64,000 nucleotides of DNA from Longimycelium tulufanense. Lineage in GTDB: Bacteria > Actinomycetota > Actinomycetes > Mycobacteriales > Pseudonocardiaceae. Where the stretch lies: positions 1 through 64,000 of the forward strand of contig NZ_BMMK01000024.1 of assembly GCF_014645795.1 (NCBI RefSeq), read 5' to 3'. Below are positions 1 to 7,920 of the stretch, one piece after another (within the stretch, counting starts at the first letter, position 1; every line of letters starts with the position of its first letter). The notes beneath the pieces were generated by a model. That model was given only the letters and a program-made list of their open reading frames with translations, searched no databases and was not told the DNA's origin. The position numbers and the translations under genes are program-made.

Positions 1-1
1 T

Positions 2-901
2 GTGGGGGCGGTGTTGTGGCAGGCGCATGCGGGGGAGTTGTGGCGCCGGTTCACCATCGCCCTGTGGCGGGCGGTCGCGGCTGGGGCGGGGCTGCGGGAA
101 GCGCAGTTGGGCGAGGTCGCGCGGGTGTCCTACGCCAAGGTCGCCGAGTACCAGCGGCGCGGCCTGGTGCACTTCCACGCGGTCGTCAGGGTGGACGGCC
201 CGGCCGGACCCGGCGACCCGGCACCCGCGTGGGCCACCCCTGAGCTGCTGGAGTCCGCGGTGCGGGCGGCTGCCGCCTCGGTGGTGGTGGAGTCGCCGGC
301 CTCGGCGGCGGTGGGTACTTACCTGCTGCGCTGGGGTGACCAGGTTGATGTGCAGCCCATCACCGCCGACCAGGACACGGCGGCCGGCGCGGGGACGCTG
401 ACCGATCGGCGGGTGGCCGGCTATGTGGCCAAGTACGCCACCAAGGGCACCGGGGCCACCACCGGGGCGGATGCCCGCATCCGCTCCGAAGCGCATATCG
501 AGGACTTACCGATCGCCGAGCATCACCGGCAGATGATGCGCACCGCCTGGCGGCTCGGCGGTCTGCCGGAGTTCGCGGGGCTGAACCTGCGCCGCTGGGC
601 CCACATGCTCGGCTTCCGCGGCCACTTCCTGACCAAGTCCCGCACCTGGTCGACCACCTTCACCGCGCTGCGGGCGGCCCGAGCCGCCTACCGGCTCGCC
701 GAGCACAAGGTGCGCCTGGGCGTACCGGACGACGAACCAATCACGGTGATCAACCACTGGGACCTGGTCGGCGTCGGCTACCGCAACCCCGCCGAACGCG
801 AACTCGCCGAAGCCATCGGCGCGCGGGTGCTGGATCGGCGCCGCAGCAGTCCACAAGGGAGTGATCGTGATCGGCTACCTCGTGTGGATGGTGCGCGATG
901 A
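2..901 (+). CDS. RepSA-like replication initiator, 5'-truncated by window edge
   Basis: About 299 residues of the C-terminal part are visible; the true start is outside the window. The segment 'YQRRGLVHFHAVVR' has the His-x-His (HUH-like) arrangement of rolling-circle initiators, and 'VAGYVAKYATKGT' holds a Tyr-x-x-Lys-Tyr region typical of the RepSA family of actinomycete elements. In relatives this protein starts rolling-circle replication of the excised circle. The stop codon overlaps the ATG of the excisionase gene (ATGA), so rep-xis-int are probably translated together. The family call rests on motif memory and on the context with xis and int. Confidence 0.75.
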   Translation: MGAVLWQAHAGELWRRFTIALWRAVAAGAGLREAQLGEVARVSYAKVAEYQRRGLVHFHAVVRVDGPAGPGDPAPAWATPELLESAVRAAAASVVVESPASAAVGTYLLRWGDQVDVQPITADQDTAAGAGTLTDRRVAGYVAKYATKGTGATTGADARIRSEAHIEDLPIAEHHRQMMRTAWRLGGLPEFAGLNLRRWAHMLGFRGHFLTKSRTWSTTFTALRAARAAYRLAEHKVRLGVPDDEPITVINHWDLVGVGYRNPAERELAEAIGARVLDRRRSSPQGSDRDRLPRVDGAR

Positions 902-1122
902 CGGCTGTACTCACAGGTGAGCACTACTCCGTTGAGGAAGCGGCGGCCTACCTGAACACCTCGGTGCGGTTTGTTCGCCGGTTGATCTCCGAGCGGCGCA
1001 TCACGTTCTACAAGCTCGGCCGGCACGTTCGGCTCAAGCGTGAAGACCTTGAGGCGTTCGTCCAAGCGGGCAAGGTCGAGGCTGTCACCGTCCGATGGCA
1101 GGCGGGTCGGGTGGTGGGTTGA
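898..1122 (+). CDS. Excisionase, helix-turn-helix
   Basis: A 74-residue protein with one winged-helix or MerR-like DNA-binding fold: 'YSVEEAAAYLNTSVRFVRRL' forms the helix-turn-helix and 'GRHVRLKREDLEAF' the wing and last helix. Excisionases of this family bend DNA at the attachment site and steer the integrase towards excision. The ATG overlaps the rep stop and the TGA overlaps the integrase ATG, so it sits between rep and int in one transcript. Length and placement are standard for AICE Xis proteins. Confidence 0.85.
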   Translation: MTAVLTGEHYSVEEAAAYLNTSVRFVRRLISERRITFYKLGRHVRLKREDLEAFVQAGKVEAVTVRWQAGRVVG

Positions 1123-2252
1123 TGGCGAAGAAGCGTCGTCGATTCGGCAGCATTCGGGCGCTTCCCTCGGGCCGGTTTCAGGCGTCGTTTGTCGGCCCGG
1201 ACGGCCGGCGACAGAACGCGCCGCACACGTTCAAGACTAGGACGGACGCTGACCGCTGGCTCGTCCAGGTGGAAGCGGACATCTCCCGTGGTGTCTGGCT
1301 CAATGAGAATCTCGGCCTGCAACTGTTCGGCGAGTACGCGCGGGCCTATCTTCGCGATAACCTCAAGGTTGGCCGGAGGTGGGAAGAGACCTGTCTGCGA
1401 AACCTCCGGCTGCACCTGGCTCCGCTGCTGGACAAGCCCCTGGTCACGATCACTCCGGCCGTGGTGCGCCAGTGGCACGGGGAGGCACTGCGCGGCACCG
1501 GCGGACGCCGTTCGATCGCGCAGTCCTACTCCTTCCTGCGAGCGGTCATGAATCAGGCGGTGCGCGATGGCGTGATCACTCGCAATCCTTGCCAGATTCC
1601 CGGGGCTACTGCTGACCGGGCGAAGGAACGGCAGGTGGCCACGCCTACCCAGGTTGCAGAACTGGTAGCAGCGATCACCCCGCGCTACCGGGCGGCGGTG
1701 TTGCTCGCTGCATGGTGTGGCCTACGGCGGGGAGAGGTGTGCGCGCTGCATCTCGATGACATCGATCTTCAGGGGCGGACGGTCACGGTGCGAAAAAATC
1801 GAGTTGAACTGCTGGAACAGCCCGTGGCTTTCGACGGTGATCCGAAGTCGGAGGCGGGCCGCCGTACGGTGAATGTCCCGCCGCACGTTCTTCCGGTTCT
1901 CGCCGAACACATGCGCGAGTGGGCCGGTCAGCAGCGGGTTTTCGTTGGCCGCGACGGTCGTCCCATGCGTGGGGATGCGATCCGCCAGGCGTTCACCCGT
2001 GCCCGGGCCAAGGTAGGAATGGACTGCTTCACCTTCCACGATCTCCGGCACACCGGGCAGACCTTGGCAGCGGCGACCGGGGCAACCCTGGCTGACTTGA
2101 TGTTGCGTCTCGGACACAGCTCGCCAGCAGCCGCCAACCGGTACCTGCACGCGGTGGCCGGCCGCGACCGCGAAGTGGCAGCGGCACTGTCCAAGCTGGC
2201 CGCGCACGGTGACGCGGCGAAACTGCCTCGCACGATCGTGGTCAAGAGCTAG
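1122..2252 (+). CDS. int: Tyrosine site-specific integrase
   Basis: A 376-residue phage-type integrase. The start is ATG at 1122, which overlaps the stop of the excisionase gene; an in-frame ATG at 1095 would run deep into that gene. An N-terminal basic arm-binding segment is followed by a SAM-like core-binding domain. The catalytic domain shows Arg202 in 'CGLRRGEV', His306 and Arg309 in 'FHDLRHT', a His in 'LGHSS' and the nucleophile Tyr341 in 'NRYLHA', so it looks active. It should recombine the att site overlapping tRNA-Phe just downstream. Confidence 0.95.
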   Translation: MAKKRRRFGSIRALPSGRFQASFVGPDGRRQNAPHTFKTRTDADRWLVQVEADISRGVWLNENLGLQLFGEYARAYLRDNLKVGRRWEETCLRNLRLHLAPLLDKPLVTITPAVVRQWHGEALRGTGGRRSIAQSYSFLRAVMNQAVRDGVITRNPCQIPGATADRAKERQVATPTQVAELVAAITPRYRAAVLLAAWCGLRRGEVCALHLDDIDLQGRTVTVRKNRVELLEQPVAFDGDPKSEAGRRTVNVPPHVLPVLAEHMREWAGQQRVFVGRDGRPMRGDAIRQAFTRARAKVGMDCFTFHDLRHTGQTLAAATGATLADLMLRLGHSSPAAANRYLHAVAGRDREVAAALSKLAAHGDAAKLPRTIVVKS

Positions 2253-2312
2253 TTGCACATAGCGCGCACGGGGTTGCCGCACACCGTGTGTGATCTGCGG
2301 AAACGCGCGGGC

Positions 2313-2356
2313 CTGAAAAGCGGAAGGTCGGCGGTTCGACCCCGCCCCTGGCCACC
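2313..2356 (+). other. Attachment site: 3' half of a tRNA-Phe gene (attR)
   Basis: The segment starts with an anticodon loop CTGAAAA (2313-2319, anticodon GAA, Phe). It continues with 3' anticodon stem GCGGA, variable loop AGGTC, T arm GGCGG-TTCGACC-CCGCC, acceptor strand CCTGGCC, discriminator A and CC. The sequence before 2313 does not pair as a 5' anticodon stem, so the gene is not intact here; tRNA identity begins at the anticodon loop. This is what an element inserted into a tRNA gene leaves at its integrase end. The complete tRNA-Phe is expected at the left junction outside the window. Confidence 0.85.
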
Positions 2357-2734
2357 TCCGGGATTGGGTGAGGTGTGCTCGCGCTGTCGGCGAGCCTTGA
2401 TCTGTCCGTTGTGTTTTGTGGGGACGAGCCCCCACACCCCACCCGGGCAAGCCCCCCGGGCCCCCTGGCCTTGGCTGTCTTTGCTTGCGTTGGTGCCCTT
2501 CGGGCTTCTGGGTAGCGGTTGAGATCGTCTCGAGGCGTTGCGCGCCGCACGCCTTCGGCGCTGGCGGGTCGCTGGTCGTCTGGTTCTCTCAGCCTGGAGA
2601 GGCGTGGCAGCGGCTGTCGGAGGGTGTGGCCGGACGTCACCTCCGGCGGGTGGCTGGTCCTTTCGGGTTTCTTCCTGGCCTGCTTTTCGTGCCGGCGGGC
2701 ACACGCGTTCGGCCGGGCGGTACCGCGTGTCTGG
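2357..2734. other. Gene-free flank of the integrative element
   Basis: No convincing gene is seen in this 378-base stretch. It holds one copy of a hairpin-forming repeat (2411-2442) and short GC-rich hairpins such as GCCC-TTC-GGGC near 2500 and GTGCC-GGCG-GGCAC near 2690. The MazG-like gene on the minus strand ends at 2735. Confidence 0.5.
2411..2442 (+). repeat. Dispersed 32-base hairpin repeat, copy 1
   Basis: The 32 bases match 39946-39977 in reverse complement at 31 of 32 positions. Each copy contains an inverted repeat TGTGGGG...CCCCACA with a short loop, and each is followed at one side by a second GGG-CAAG-CCC type hairpin. No T-tract follows the stem, so it is not a standard terminator. 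It resembles a REP-type interspersed element. Confidence 0.7.
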
Positions 2735-3067
2735 TCAAGAGCGGTCTTCTTGCTGTGGTGGGAAGCGGTGCTCGTTGCGGTCGATCTTGGCGTTCGCGGC
2801 GGTCTCGAGGTCGATGCCGCAGGCGTGACAGAGCTGGAGCAGGTAGAGCAGCACGTCGGCGGCCTCGTCGGCCAGCCGCTCGCGGAGTGGGCCCGCGGCG
2901 AGTTCGTCGCGGATCTCCGCGTCGGACAACCACTGCAGCTCGGTGACGAGTTCTCCGGCCTCACCGGCCAGCGCCATCGCCAGGTTCTTCGGGGTGTGGA
3001 AGCGCTCCCACTGCCGCGCGGCCGCGAACCCCACCAGCCGGTTGGTCAACTCCTCGAACCCGCTCAT
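2735..3067 (-). CDS. MazG-like nucleotide pyrophosphohydrolase
   Basis: A 110-residue protein of the all-alpha NTP pyrophosphatase superfamily, dCTPase/RS21-C6 type. 'AGEAGELVTELQW' and 'DEAADVLLYLLQL' are the two helix motifs (ExxE and ExxD-like) that bind magnesium and the nucleotide triphosphate. Such enzymes hydrolyse non-canonical or excess dNTPs to the monophosphate plus pyrophosphate. The ATG at 3067 opens directly with the conserved helix. It is separate from the PP2C gene upstream (57 bases). The exact substrate cannot be read from sequence. Confidence 0.85.
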   Translation of the reverse strand: MSGFEELTNRLVGFAAARQWERFHTPKNLAMALAGEAGELVTELQWLSDAEIRDELAAGPLRERLADEAADVLLYLLQLCHACGIDLETAANAKIDRNEHRFPPQQEDRS

Positions 3068-3123
3068 GTGCCGAACCCTATGCCGGTGCCGGGAGCGCGG
3101 CTCACCGGGCGAGGTCCGGCTGG

Positions 3124-3921
3124 TCAGTCGAAGCGGATGATCGCGAGGCTCTGGTCGTCGTGGGGTTTGGGGCGGGGCCAACGTTGGCCGGTTGGGTCGG
3201 ATTCCTCGGCCGCGCGGACCCGGTCCAGCACCGCCCGAGCGCCGTGTTCCGTTGCGACGGCGAGGAGGTCGGGCCAGCCGGAGAAGGCGCCGTAACGGTC
3301 GATGCCGCAGGACACGCCGTCGCTGGCCAGGACGAGAGCGTGTACTTCGGCGCGTGGCCAGCCGGCGCGCAGGGCGCGGAAGGCCGCGGCTGGTTCTGCT
3401 TCGGCTACCCAGAAGCCGCCGTCGCGGTTTCGCCACCGCGACATGTCTCTCGCCGAGGCGAGCAGTCGTTCCCGGTGTGCGGCACCGAAGCCCTCGCCGG
3501 CGCGCAGGCTCGTTCCGTAGGGTGCCGTTCGTGGCACCCTGGCGAGGCGGTCGTCGTCCAACACGTGCACGCCGCTTGCCGTGAATGCCACCACGGGGCT
3601 GTCGGCGAGTACCAGGGCATCTACCTGTTCCTGGTTCCACCGCGCGATTGCCACGGTGCTGGACGGAGAGTTGCCGGGGCGGAGATCGAACTCGCGGGCC
3701 ACAGCCTCGATCGCGTCGGCCAGGGCCTGCGCGAGATCGGCATTCGCGGTGAGCCGTTCGCGGAGTTGCGCGACGAGCTGGTCCGCGTACCAGCCTCCGT
3801 CGTAAGGCGTCGGAATGAGGGTTGTCGCTCCGTCGACCAACACGACCGCGTCGGGTAGCACCAGCACGCGGTCCTCGGTGCGAGCTGCCCCGGGGCGCTC
3901 GGCGGTCTCGATACGCGGCAC
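3124..3921 (-). CDS. PP2C-like protein phosphatase
   Basis: A 265-residue soluble protein related to PPM/PP2C serine-threonine phosphatases. The early 'TEDRVLVLPDAVVLVDGAT' corresponds to the Asp-Gly metal site, 'HALVLASDGVS' to the central Asp-Gly motif and 'HDDQSLAIIRF' to the last conserved Asp. No transmembrane or sensor domain is visible. The start is taken as GTG at 3921, two bases after the stop of the disrupted YczE-type gene (3923-3925), so the pair was probably co-translated. It is shorter and more divergent than PstP-type phosphatases, and its partner is unknown. Confidence 0.75.
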   Translation of the reverse strand: MPRIETAERPGAARTEDRVLVLPDAVVLVDGATTLIPTPYDGGWYADQLVAQLRERLTANADLAQALADAIEAVAREFDLRPGNSPSSTVAIARWNQEQVDALVLADSPVVAFTASGVHVLDDDRLARVPRTAPYGTSLRAGEGFGAAHRERLLASARDMSRWRNRDGGFWVAEAEPAAAFRALRAGWPRAEVHALVLASDGVSCGIDRYGAFSGWPDLLAVATEHGARAVLDRVRAAEESDPTGQRWPRPKPHDDQSLAIIRFD

Positions 3922-3922
3922 G

Positions 3923-4578
3923 TCACCCGAGCGTACGGGTCGGCTCGGCCGTACCGGTGACGACGAGCCGGGGCAGGAATGCCTGTACCAGCGGGCCGAT
4001 GGACACCGCGTACAGCACGGTGCCGACGCCGACGGTGCCCCCCGAGCAGTCATCCGGTGGCCAGCACGGTCAGCTCGATGGTCGTCCGCACCAGCCGCAC
4101 CGAGAGCCCCGTGCGAGCACAGAGCCCGGTCATCAGCCCGTCCCGTGGTCCGGTGCCGAGGCGGGCGCCGATGTAGGTCGCGCCGGCCAGCCCGTTCAGC
4201 ACGATGCCGCCCAGCAGGAGGGCGATTCGCGCCGCCCAGCCGTCCGGTGGCGGAACAACGGCCAGGCCCACGTCGACCGGAGCCGGAGACCACCACGACG
4301 TTGGCCACGGTGCCGATGGCGGGCCGTTGCCGGAGCGGTAACCAGAGCAGCAGCACCACGGCCCCGGTCAGAGCCACGACGGTCCCGAACCTCAGATCGA
4401 GCAGGGTGGCCAGGCCCTCGTGCAGCACGTCCCACGGGTCGAGGCCGAGCTGGGCGCGGACCAACATCGCCATGCTCGCGCCGTAGAGGGCGAGCCCGGC
4501 GGAGAGCTGGGTGAAGCGGCGCGTGGGCCGGTCGGTGAGGGGGATGTTGGAAAGATCGACAGGGGGCGATACCGGCAT
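3923..4578 (-). pseudogene. Disrupted YczE/YitT-type membrane protein gene
   Basis: Pieces of one membrane protein are found in three frames. An intact N-terminal part from ATG 4578 has hydrophobic segments such as 'ALYGASMAMLVRAQLGLDPW'. The frame is lost near 4280-4295. The middle part (about 4272-4053) then has an in-frame TGA at 4050-4052 where relatives have Trp. A further one-base shift lies in a run of six C (4038-4043), after which the C-terminal part reads to 3923. Two indels and a nonsense change argue for a true pseudogene, though sequencing error could explain the homopolymer one. YczE-type proteins often sit beside MocR regulators, as here. Confidence 0.75.
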
Positions 4579-4609
4579 GATTCGCGGTAAGTGGCTTCCT
4601 TTTGAAGAG

Positions 4610-4627
4610 CCAATAAGACACTATTGG
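4610..4627. promoter_or_regulatory. Palindromic operator between yczE-like remnant and MocR gene
   Basis: CCAATA-N6-TATTGG is a perfect inverted repeat in the 53-base divergent promoter region. It ends only four bases before the MocR start codon. A second imperfect inverted repeat (GGCTTC...GAAGAGCC) lies directly upstream at 4593-4611. It is the likely binding site of the adjacent MocR-type regulator; the assignment is by position only. Confidence 0.55.
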
Positions 4628-4631
4628 ACAC

Positions 4632-6083
4632 ATGGATCCGCTGATTCCGCCCGGTGGCCGGGTCCCCGGTGCCACCTTGGCCAAGTTGCTGGGCCCGTGG
4701 CGGCACGGTGACCGCAGCGGCTCGGTCGATCTCGCCGGTGCCGTGCGCATGCTCGTGCTCGACGGGCGGCTGACCACCGGTACCCGGCTGCCTGCCGAAC
4801 GGGAGCTGGCCGATGCGCTCGGTGCGAGCCGCACCCTGGTCACCGCGGCCATGGACCGGCTGCGGGAGGAGGGCCTGGTGGCCAGCCGGCGGGGCGCCGG
4901 TTCCTGGGTGACGTTGCCGGGCGGCGCCGCGCGGCCCGGCGGGTGGTGGCCGACCCCGGTCCCCGACCTGCTCGACCTCAGCTGCGTCGCGCCTCCCGCG
5001 CCGCCCGAGCTGGCCGCCGCGGTGGACCGCGCCAGACTTCGCGTGCCCGAGCACCTGGTCACTCCCGGGTACCAGCCGCTGGGGCTGACCCAACTCCGGG
5101 AACGGATTGCCGGTCGCTACACCGAGCGGGGCCTGCCCACCCGGCCCGACCAGGTGCTCGTCACCAACGGCGCCCAGCACGCGCTCGCGATGGTGTTGCG
5201 GTTGCTCGTGGGCCCCGGCGACCGGGTGCTGATGGAGCATCCGACGTATCCCAACGCGATCGAGGCCGTGCTGGCGGCACACGCCACTCCGGTACCGGTG
5301 CCGATGGCCGAGGATGGCTGGGATGCCGACGGACTGGCGGCCGCCCTGCGGCAGGCCGCGCCCCGGATGGCCTTCCTGATCCCGGACTTCCACAATCCGA
5401 CCGGGCTACGGATGGACGTGGCGGCCCGGGAGCGGCTGGCCGCCGCGCTCCGCCGCACCCGGACCCCCGCCTTCGTCGACGAGACCCTGGTGGAGCTGGA
5501 CCTGGGCGAGGACCCGGTGGGAGCGCCGCCACCGTTCGCCGCGTTCGCCGAGGATCTGGTCGTCACGGCCGGCTCGACCAGCAAGTCGTTCTGGGGTGGC
5601 CTCCGGATCGGGTGGGTCCGTGCCTCGACCGAGGTGGTGCACCGCCTCGTGGCCGCACGTCCCGCGATGGACCTGGGGTCGCCGGTTCTCGAGCAGCTCG
5701 TGGTCGCCGAGCTGCTGGCCGACCCGGAGCCGTTGCTGGGCGGGCGCCGCGCCGACTTCCGGCGCCAGCGCGACGTGCTCGCCGAGGCGCTCCGGGAGCA
5801 CTGTCCCGGCTGGGAGTTCCGGGTGCCGCAGGGCGGGCTGGTGTTGTGGGCCAGGCTCGAGGAGCCGGTGAGCACCCGGCTGGCGGTTGCCGCGGAGGGT
5901 GTCGGTGTGCGAATCGCGCCCGGCTCCCGCTTCGCCGTCACCGGTTCGCTGGAGCGGCACCTGCGGTTGCCCTACTCGCTACCGGCGAACCGCTTGGTCG
6001 AGGCCGCCCAGCGACTTGGCATGGCGCGTGCGGCAATCGCGCCCCGCACAACGGCAGCCGATCTTCCGCTGCCCGTCACCTGA
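4632..6083 (+). CDS. MocR-family regulator (GntR HTH fused to aminotransferase)
   Basis: A 483-residue protein. Residues about 25-95 form a GntR winged helix ('TRLPAERELADALGASRTLV', 'GLVASRRGAGSWV'). The rest is a fold-type I aminotransferase domain with 'LVTNGAQHALAM', 'PTYPN', 'PDFHNPTG' and a PLP lysine in 'TSKSFWGGLRIGWVR' (Lys318). MocR proteins use PLP or an aldimine as effector rather than acting as enzymes. It is transcribed away from the YczE-type gene it presumably controlled, which is now broken. Start is ATG at 4632, right behind the palindrome. Confidence 0.92.
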   Translation: MDPLIPPGGRVPGATLAKLLGPWRHGDRSGSVDLAGAVRMLVLDGRLTTGTRLPAERELADALGASRTLVTAAMDRLREEGLVASRRGAGSWVTLPGGAARPGGWWPTPVPDLLDLSCVAPPAPPELAAAVDRARLRVPEHLVTPGYQPLGLTQLRERIAGRYTERGLPTRPDQVLVTNGAQHALAMVLRLLVGPGDRVLMEHPTYPNAIEAVLAAHATPVPVPMAEDGWDADGLAAALRQAAPRMAFLIPDFHNPTGLRMDVAARERLAAALRRTRTPAFVDETLVELDLGEDPVGAPPPFAAFAEDLVVTAGSTSKSFWGGLRIGWVRASTEVVHRLVAARPAMDLGSPVLEQLVVAELLADPEPLLGGRRADFRRQRDVLAEALREHCPGWEFRVPQGGLVLWARLEEPVSTRLAVAAEGVGVRIAPGSRFAVTGSLERHLRLPYSLPANRLVEAAQRLGMARAAIAPRTTAADLPLPVT

Positions 6084-6765
6084 GGGGCTCCGGAGGAGAG
6101 GTTCCGGGAAACATCCATCCGGCTGGAAGGTCGAACACCCGCCGCAACAAATTTTCTCTGCCAGCGTCTGGATTTGGCACGGACAGGAGCCGCCCATGCG
6201 CGTCGGATCGTTGGCAATTGCCCGACAGGAGAGGGAAAACCGGCCTGGGCACCGGGGCATCGGCGCGATCCTGTTTGGCCGCAACGAAGAGCCTGGCCGT
6301 CCTGCCGAGATCGCCGAGCCGTCGGTCCGCACGAGGCGTTGGGCGCAACTCCCACGGCCGTCCTGCCTGGCGTCGAAGCCGCCTCCAACACCGTCGGGCA
6401 CGGCCCCTCGTCGTGCCCGACGGCGAGTCCGCCGGCACCGGGAGTCGCCACGGTGCGGGGCCGGGCGCCCCGGCGCCGCGGGGGCAGCGCGGCGCCGGGG
6501 CCCATGTCCCGTCTCGGCCGGGCGCGGTCGGTCGGGACGGGCGTATCGAGCCCGGGTGGGGCGGACCCCACCCGCTCGGGCCAGCCGCGGGGCCGGCCCG
6601 CCTCTTCGTGAGCTCCGGTACTCCCCGGCACCGGCACTCACCGGGATCGCGTTGGTCTGGTTGTCAAATGGCTCGGGACGACCCGGCCGGTCGCCCTGAC
6701 GGAATGCCGGTCGTCGGGCACCCACCGATGCCCGACATCCACCCGCCGCCCGGATCGGTGCGGCG
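6084..6765. other. Long gene-free interval
   Basis: About 680 bases between convergent genes with no credible coding frame; open frames here are the GC-biased shadows common at this composition. It has a perfect ten-base palindrome GGCAATTGCC (6213-6222) inside a weaker GTCGG...CCGAC pairing. No riboswitch, tRNA or terminator with a T-tract was recognised. Confidence 0.4.
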
Positions 6766-7695
6766 TCAGTCCGGTGCGGTGGCGGGCCGCCGCTCCAGCA
6801 CGTCCGACACCGCACTGCGGGCGATGTCCTCGACCCGGGTGACGGACGGCTCGGGCAACGCCGGCAGTGGTGCGAGCACCCCGGCGACGCCGCGCAGCCC
6901 GCCACCCTCGTGCAGCCCGCCCGTCATGACCGACGGCGCCGCGGGCGCGGGGCGCGGCGCGGGGTCCGGGGCCGGAAGCGGTGGCGTCCGGTCCACGGGC
7001 GCGGGCGGCGGGGTACCCATGGGTTGCTGCGGCGGTGCCGGCGACGCCCACCCGTCGAGGTGCGGGTGGGCGGGGCCGGCGGCGGGTGCGCGCCGGACCG
7101 GCGGGCTGGCGGTGGTCCGCTCCGCCTCCGACGCGCGCGAGGTGGCATCCGGCCCGGTGTCGGGGCCGGTGGACTGCACCGGTGGCCTGGTGGGCGCGGT
7201 GGCGGGCCGATCTGTCGCGGGGAAGTGGGCGGTGGAACGGAACGAGGGGTCGTCCGCACCGGCGATGGGCGCCTCGCCGGCGGGCACCAGCCGCCCGTTT
7301 CCGGTGGCACCGAAGGGTTCGACGGACAGCGGAACCAGCGGCAGCGCCAGTGGCGTTGACCGCTCGTCGTCGGAGTACCCGGATACGGCCGGATGGCGCG
7401 GCAGTCCCTCGGCCAGACCGCCCACCACACCGAGCACCGGTTGGCCGAGACCACCGAGAACACCGGCCGGCGCCGGCGCCTCCGCCGGCCGCCCGCCCTG
7501 CTCCGCAACGGCCGGCGGGCTCGGTGTTCCGTCGCCCGCCGGTGTCCCGGCGGCGGATGCGGTGGCGGAGCTGGCCAGCCAGGCGGCCACGGCGATCCCG
7601 CCGGCGACGGCCAGTCGCAGCCCGGCGGCGCGCAGCTTCTCTCCCCAGCCACGCGCAGCGCCGGTGCCGGTCACCGCCACCACCACCCCCGACAA
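6766..7695 (-). CDS. Secreted or membrane-anchored Pro/Ala-rich protein of unknown function
   Basis: A 309-residue protein. A basic N-terminus ('ARGWGEKLRAAGLR') is followed by a hydrophobic stretch 'LAVAGGIAVAAWLASSATAS' ending in a plausible Ala-x-Ala signal-peptidase site. The remainder is low in complexity and rich in Pro, Ala, Gly and Thr, like a cell-wall linker, with no domain I recognise. A start at TTG 7695 is possible; GTG codons at 7686 and just after are alternatives. It is divergent from the protease-sigma-CHAT operon, with 225 bases between. No function is proposed. Confidence 0.55.
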   Translation of the reverse strand: MSGVVVAVTGTGAARGWGEKLRAAGLRLAVAGGIAVAAWLASSATASAAGTPAGDGTPSPPAVAEQGGRPAEAPAPAGVLGGLGQPVLGVVGGLAEGLPRHPAVSGYSDDERSTPLALPLVPLSVEPFGATGNGRLVPAGEAPIAGADDPSFRSTAHFPATDRPATAPTRPPVQSTGPDTGPDATSRASEAERTTASPPVRRAPAAGPAHPHLDGWASPAPPQQPMGTPPPAPVDRTPPLPAPDPAPRPAPAAPSVMTGGLHEGGGLRGVAGVLAPLPALPEPSVTRVEDIARSAVSDVLERRPATAPD

Positions 7696-7920
7696 ACGGG
7701 TCTCGTAACGAGTGCTCGAACTCTACCGATGCTTCATGGTTGGTCCTGGCCTGCGGATTTGCGAGAGTTGCCGGCCATTAACACCCGGAAAGGCGGTGCA
7801 CTGCAACCGTCCGTGGTCGATCCACGCGGGGAGATCACGGTCTGTTCCCTCACCGAGCCGAGTGATGCCCACGATCGGCCATCGGCGTGTCCGCAGTGGA
7901 GGAACGCCCAACTCGGCAGG

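Larger units (their letters stand above)
2..2356 (+). mobile_element. Right end of an AICE-type integrative element
   Basis: A replication initiator, an excisionase and a tyrosine integrase follow one another with overlapping stop and start codons. They are followed 60 bases later by a 44-base segment that matches the 3' half of a tRNA-Phe gene. This rep-xis-int-att order is the usual right end of actinomycete integrative and conjugative elements such as pSAM2. The left end, with the transfer genes and presumably the intact tRNA-Phe gene, lies before the window, so size and mobility cannot be judged. The chromosomal flank begins at about 2357. Confidence 0.8.

Noticed and set aside
6084-6765. 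c-di-AMP or glycine riboswitch in the long spacer
   Set aside because: Some G/A-rich motifs (GACAGGAGAGGG) looked suggestive, but the conserved core elements of either class are missing and no suitable downstream gene exists.
4943-7708. 921-codon open frame on the plus strand
   Set aside because: Overlaps the MocR gene in another frame and then runs antisense to the secreted protein gene; its composition is that of a GC shadow.
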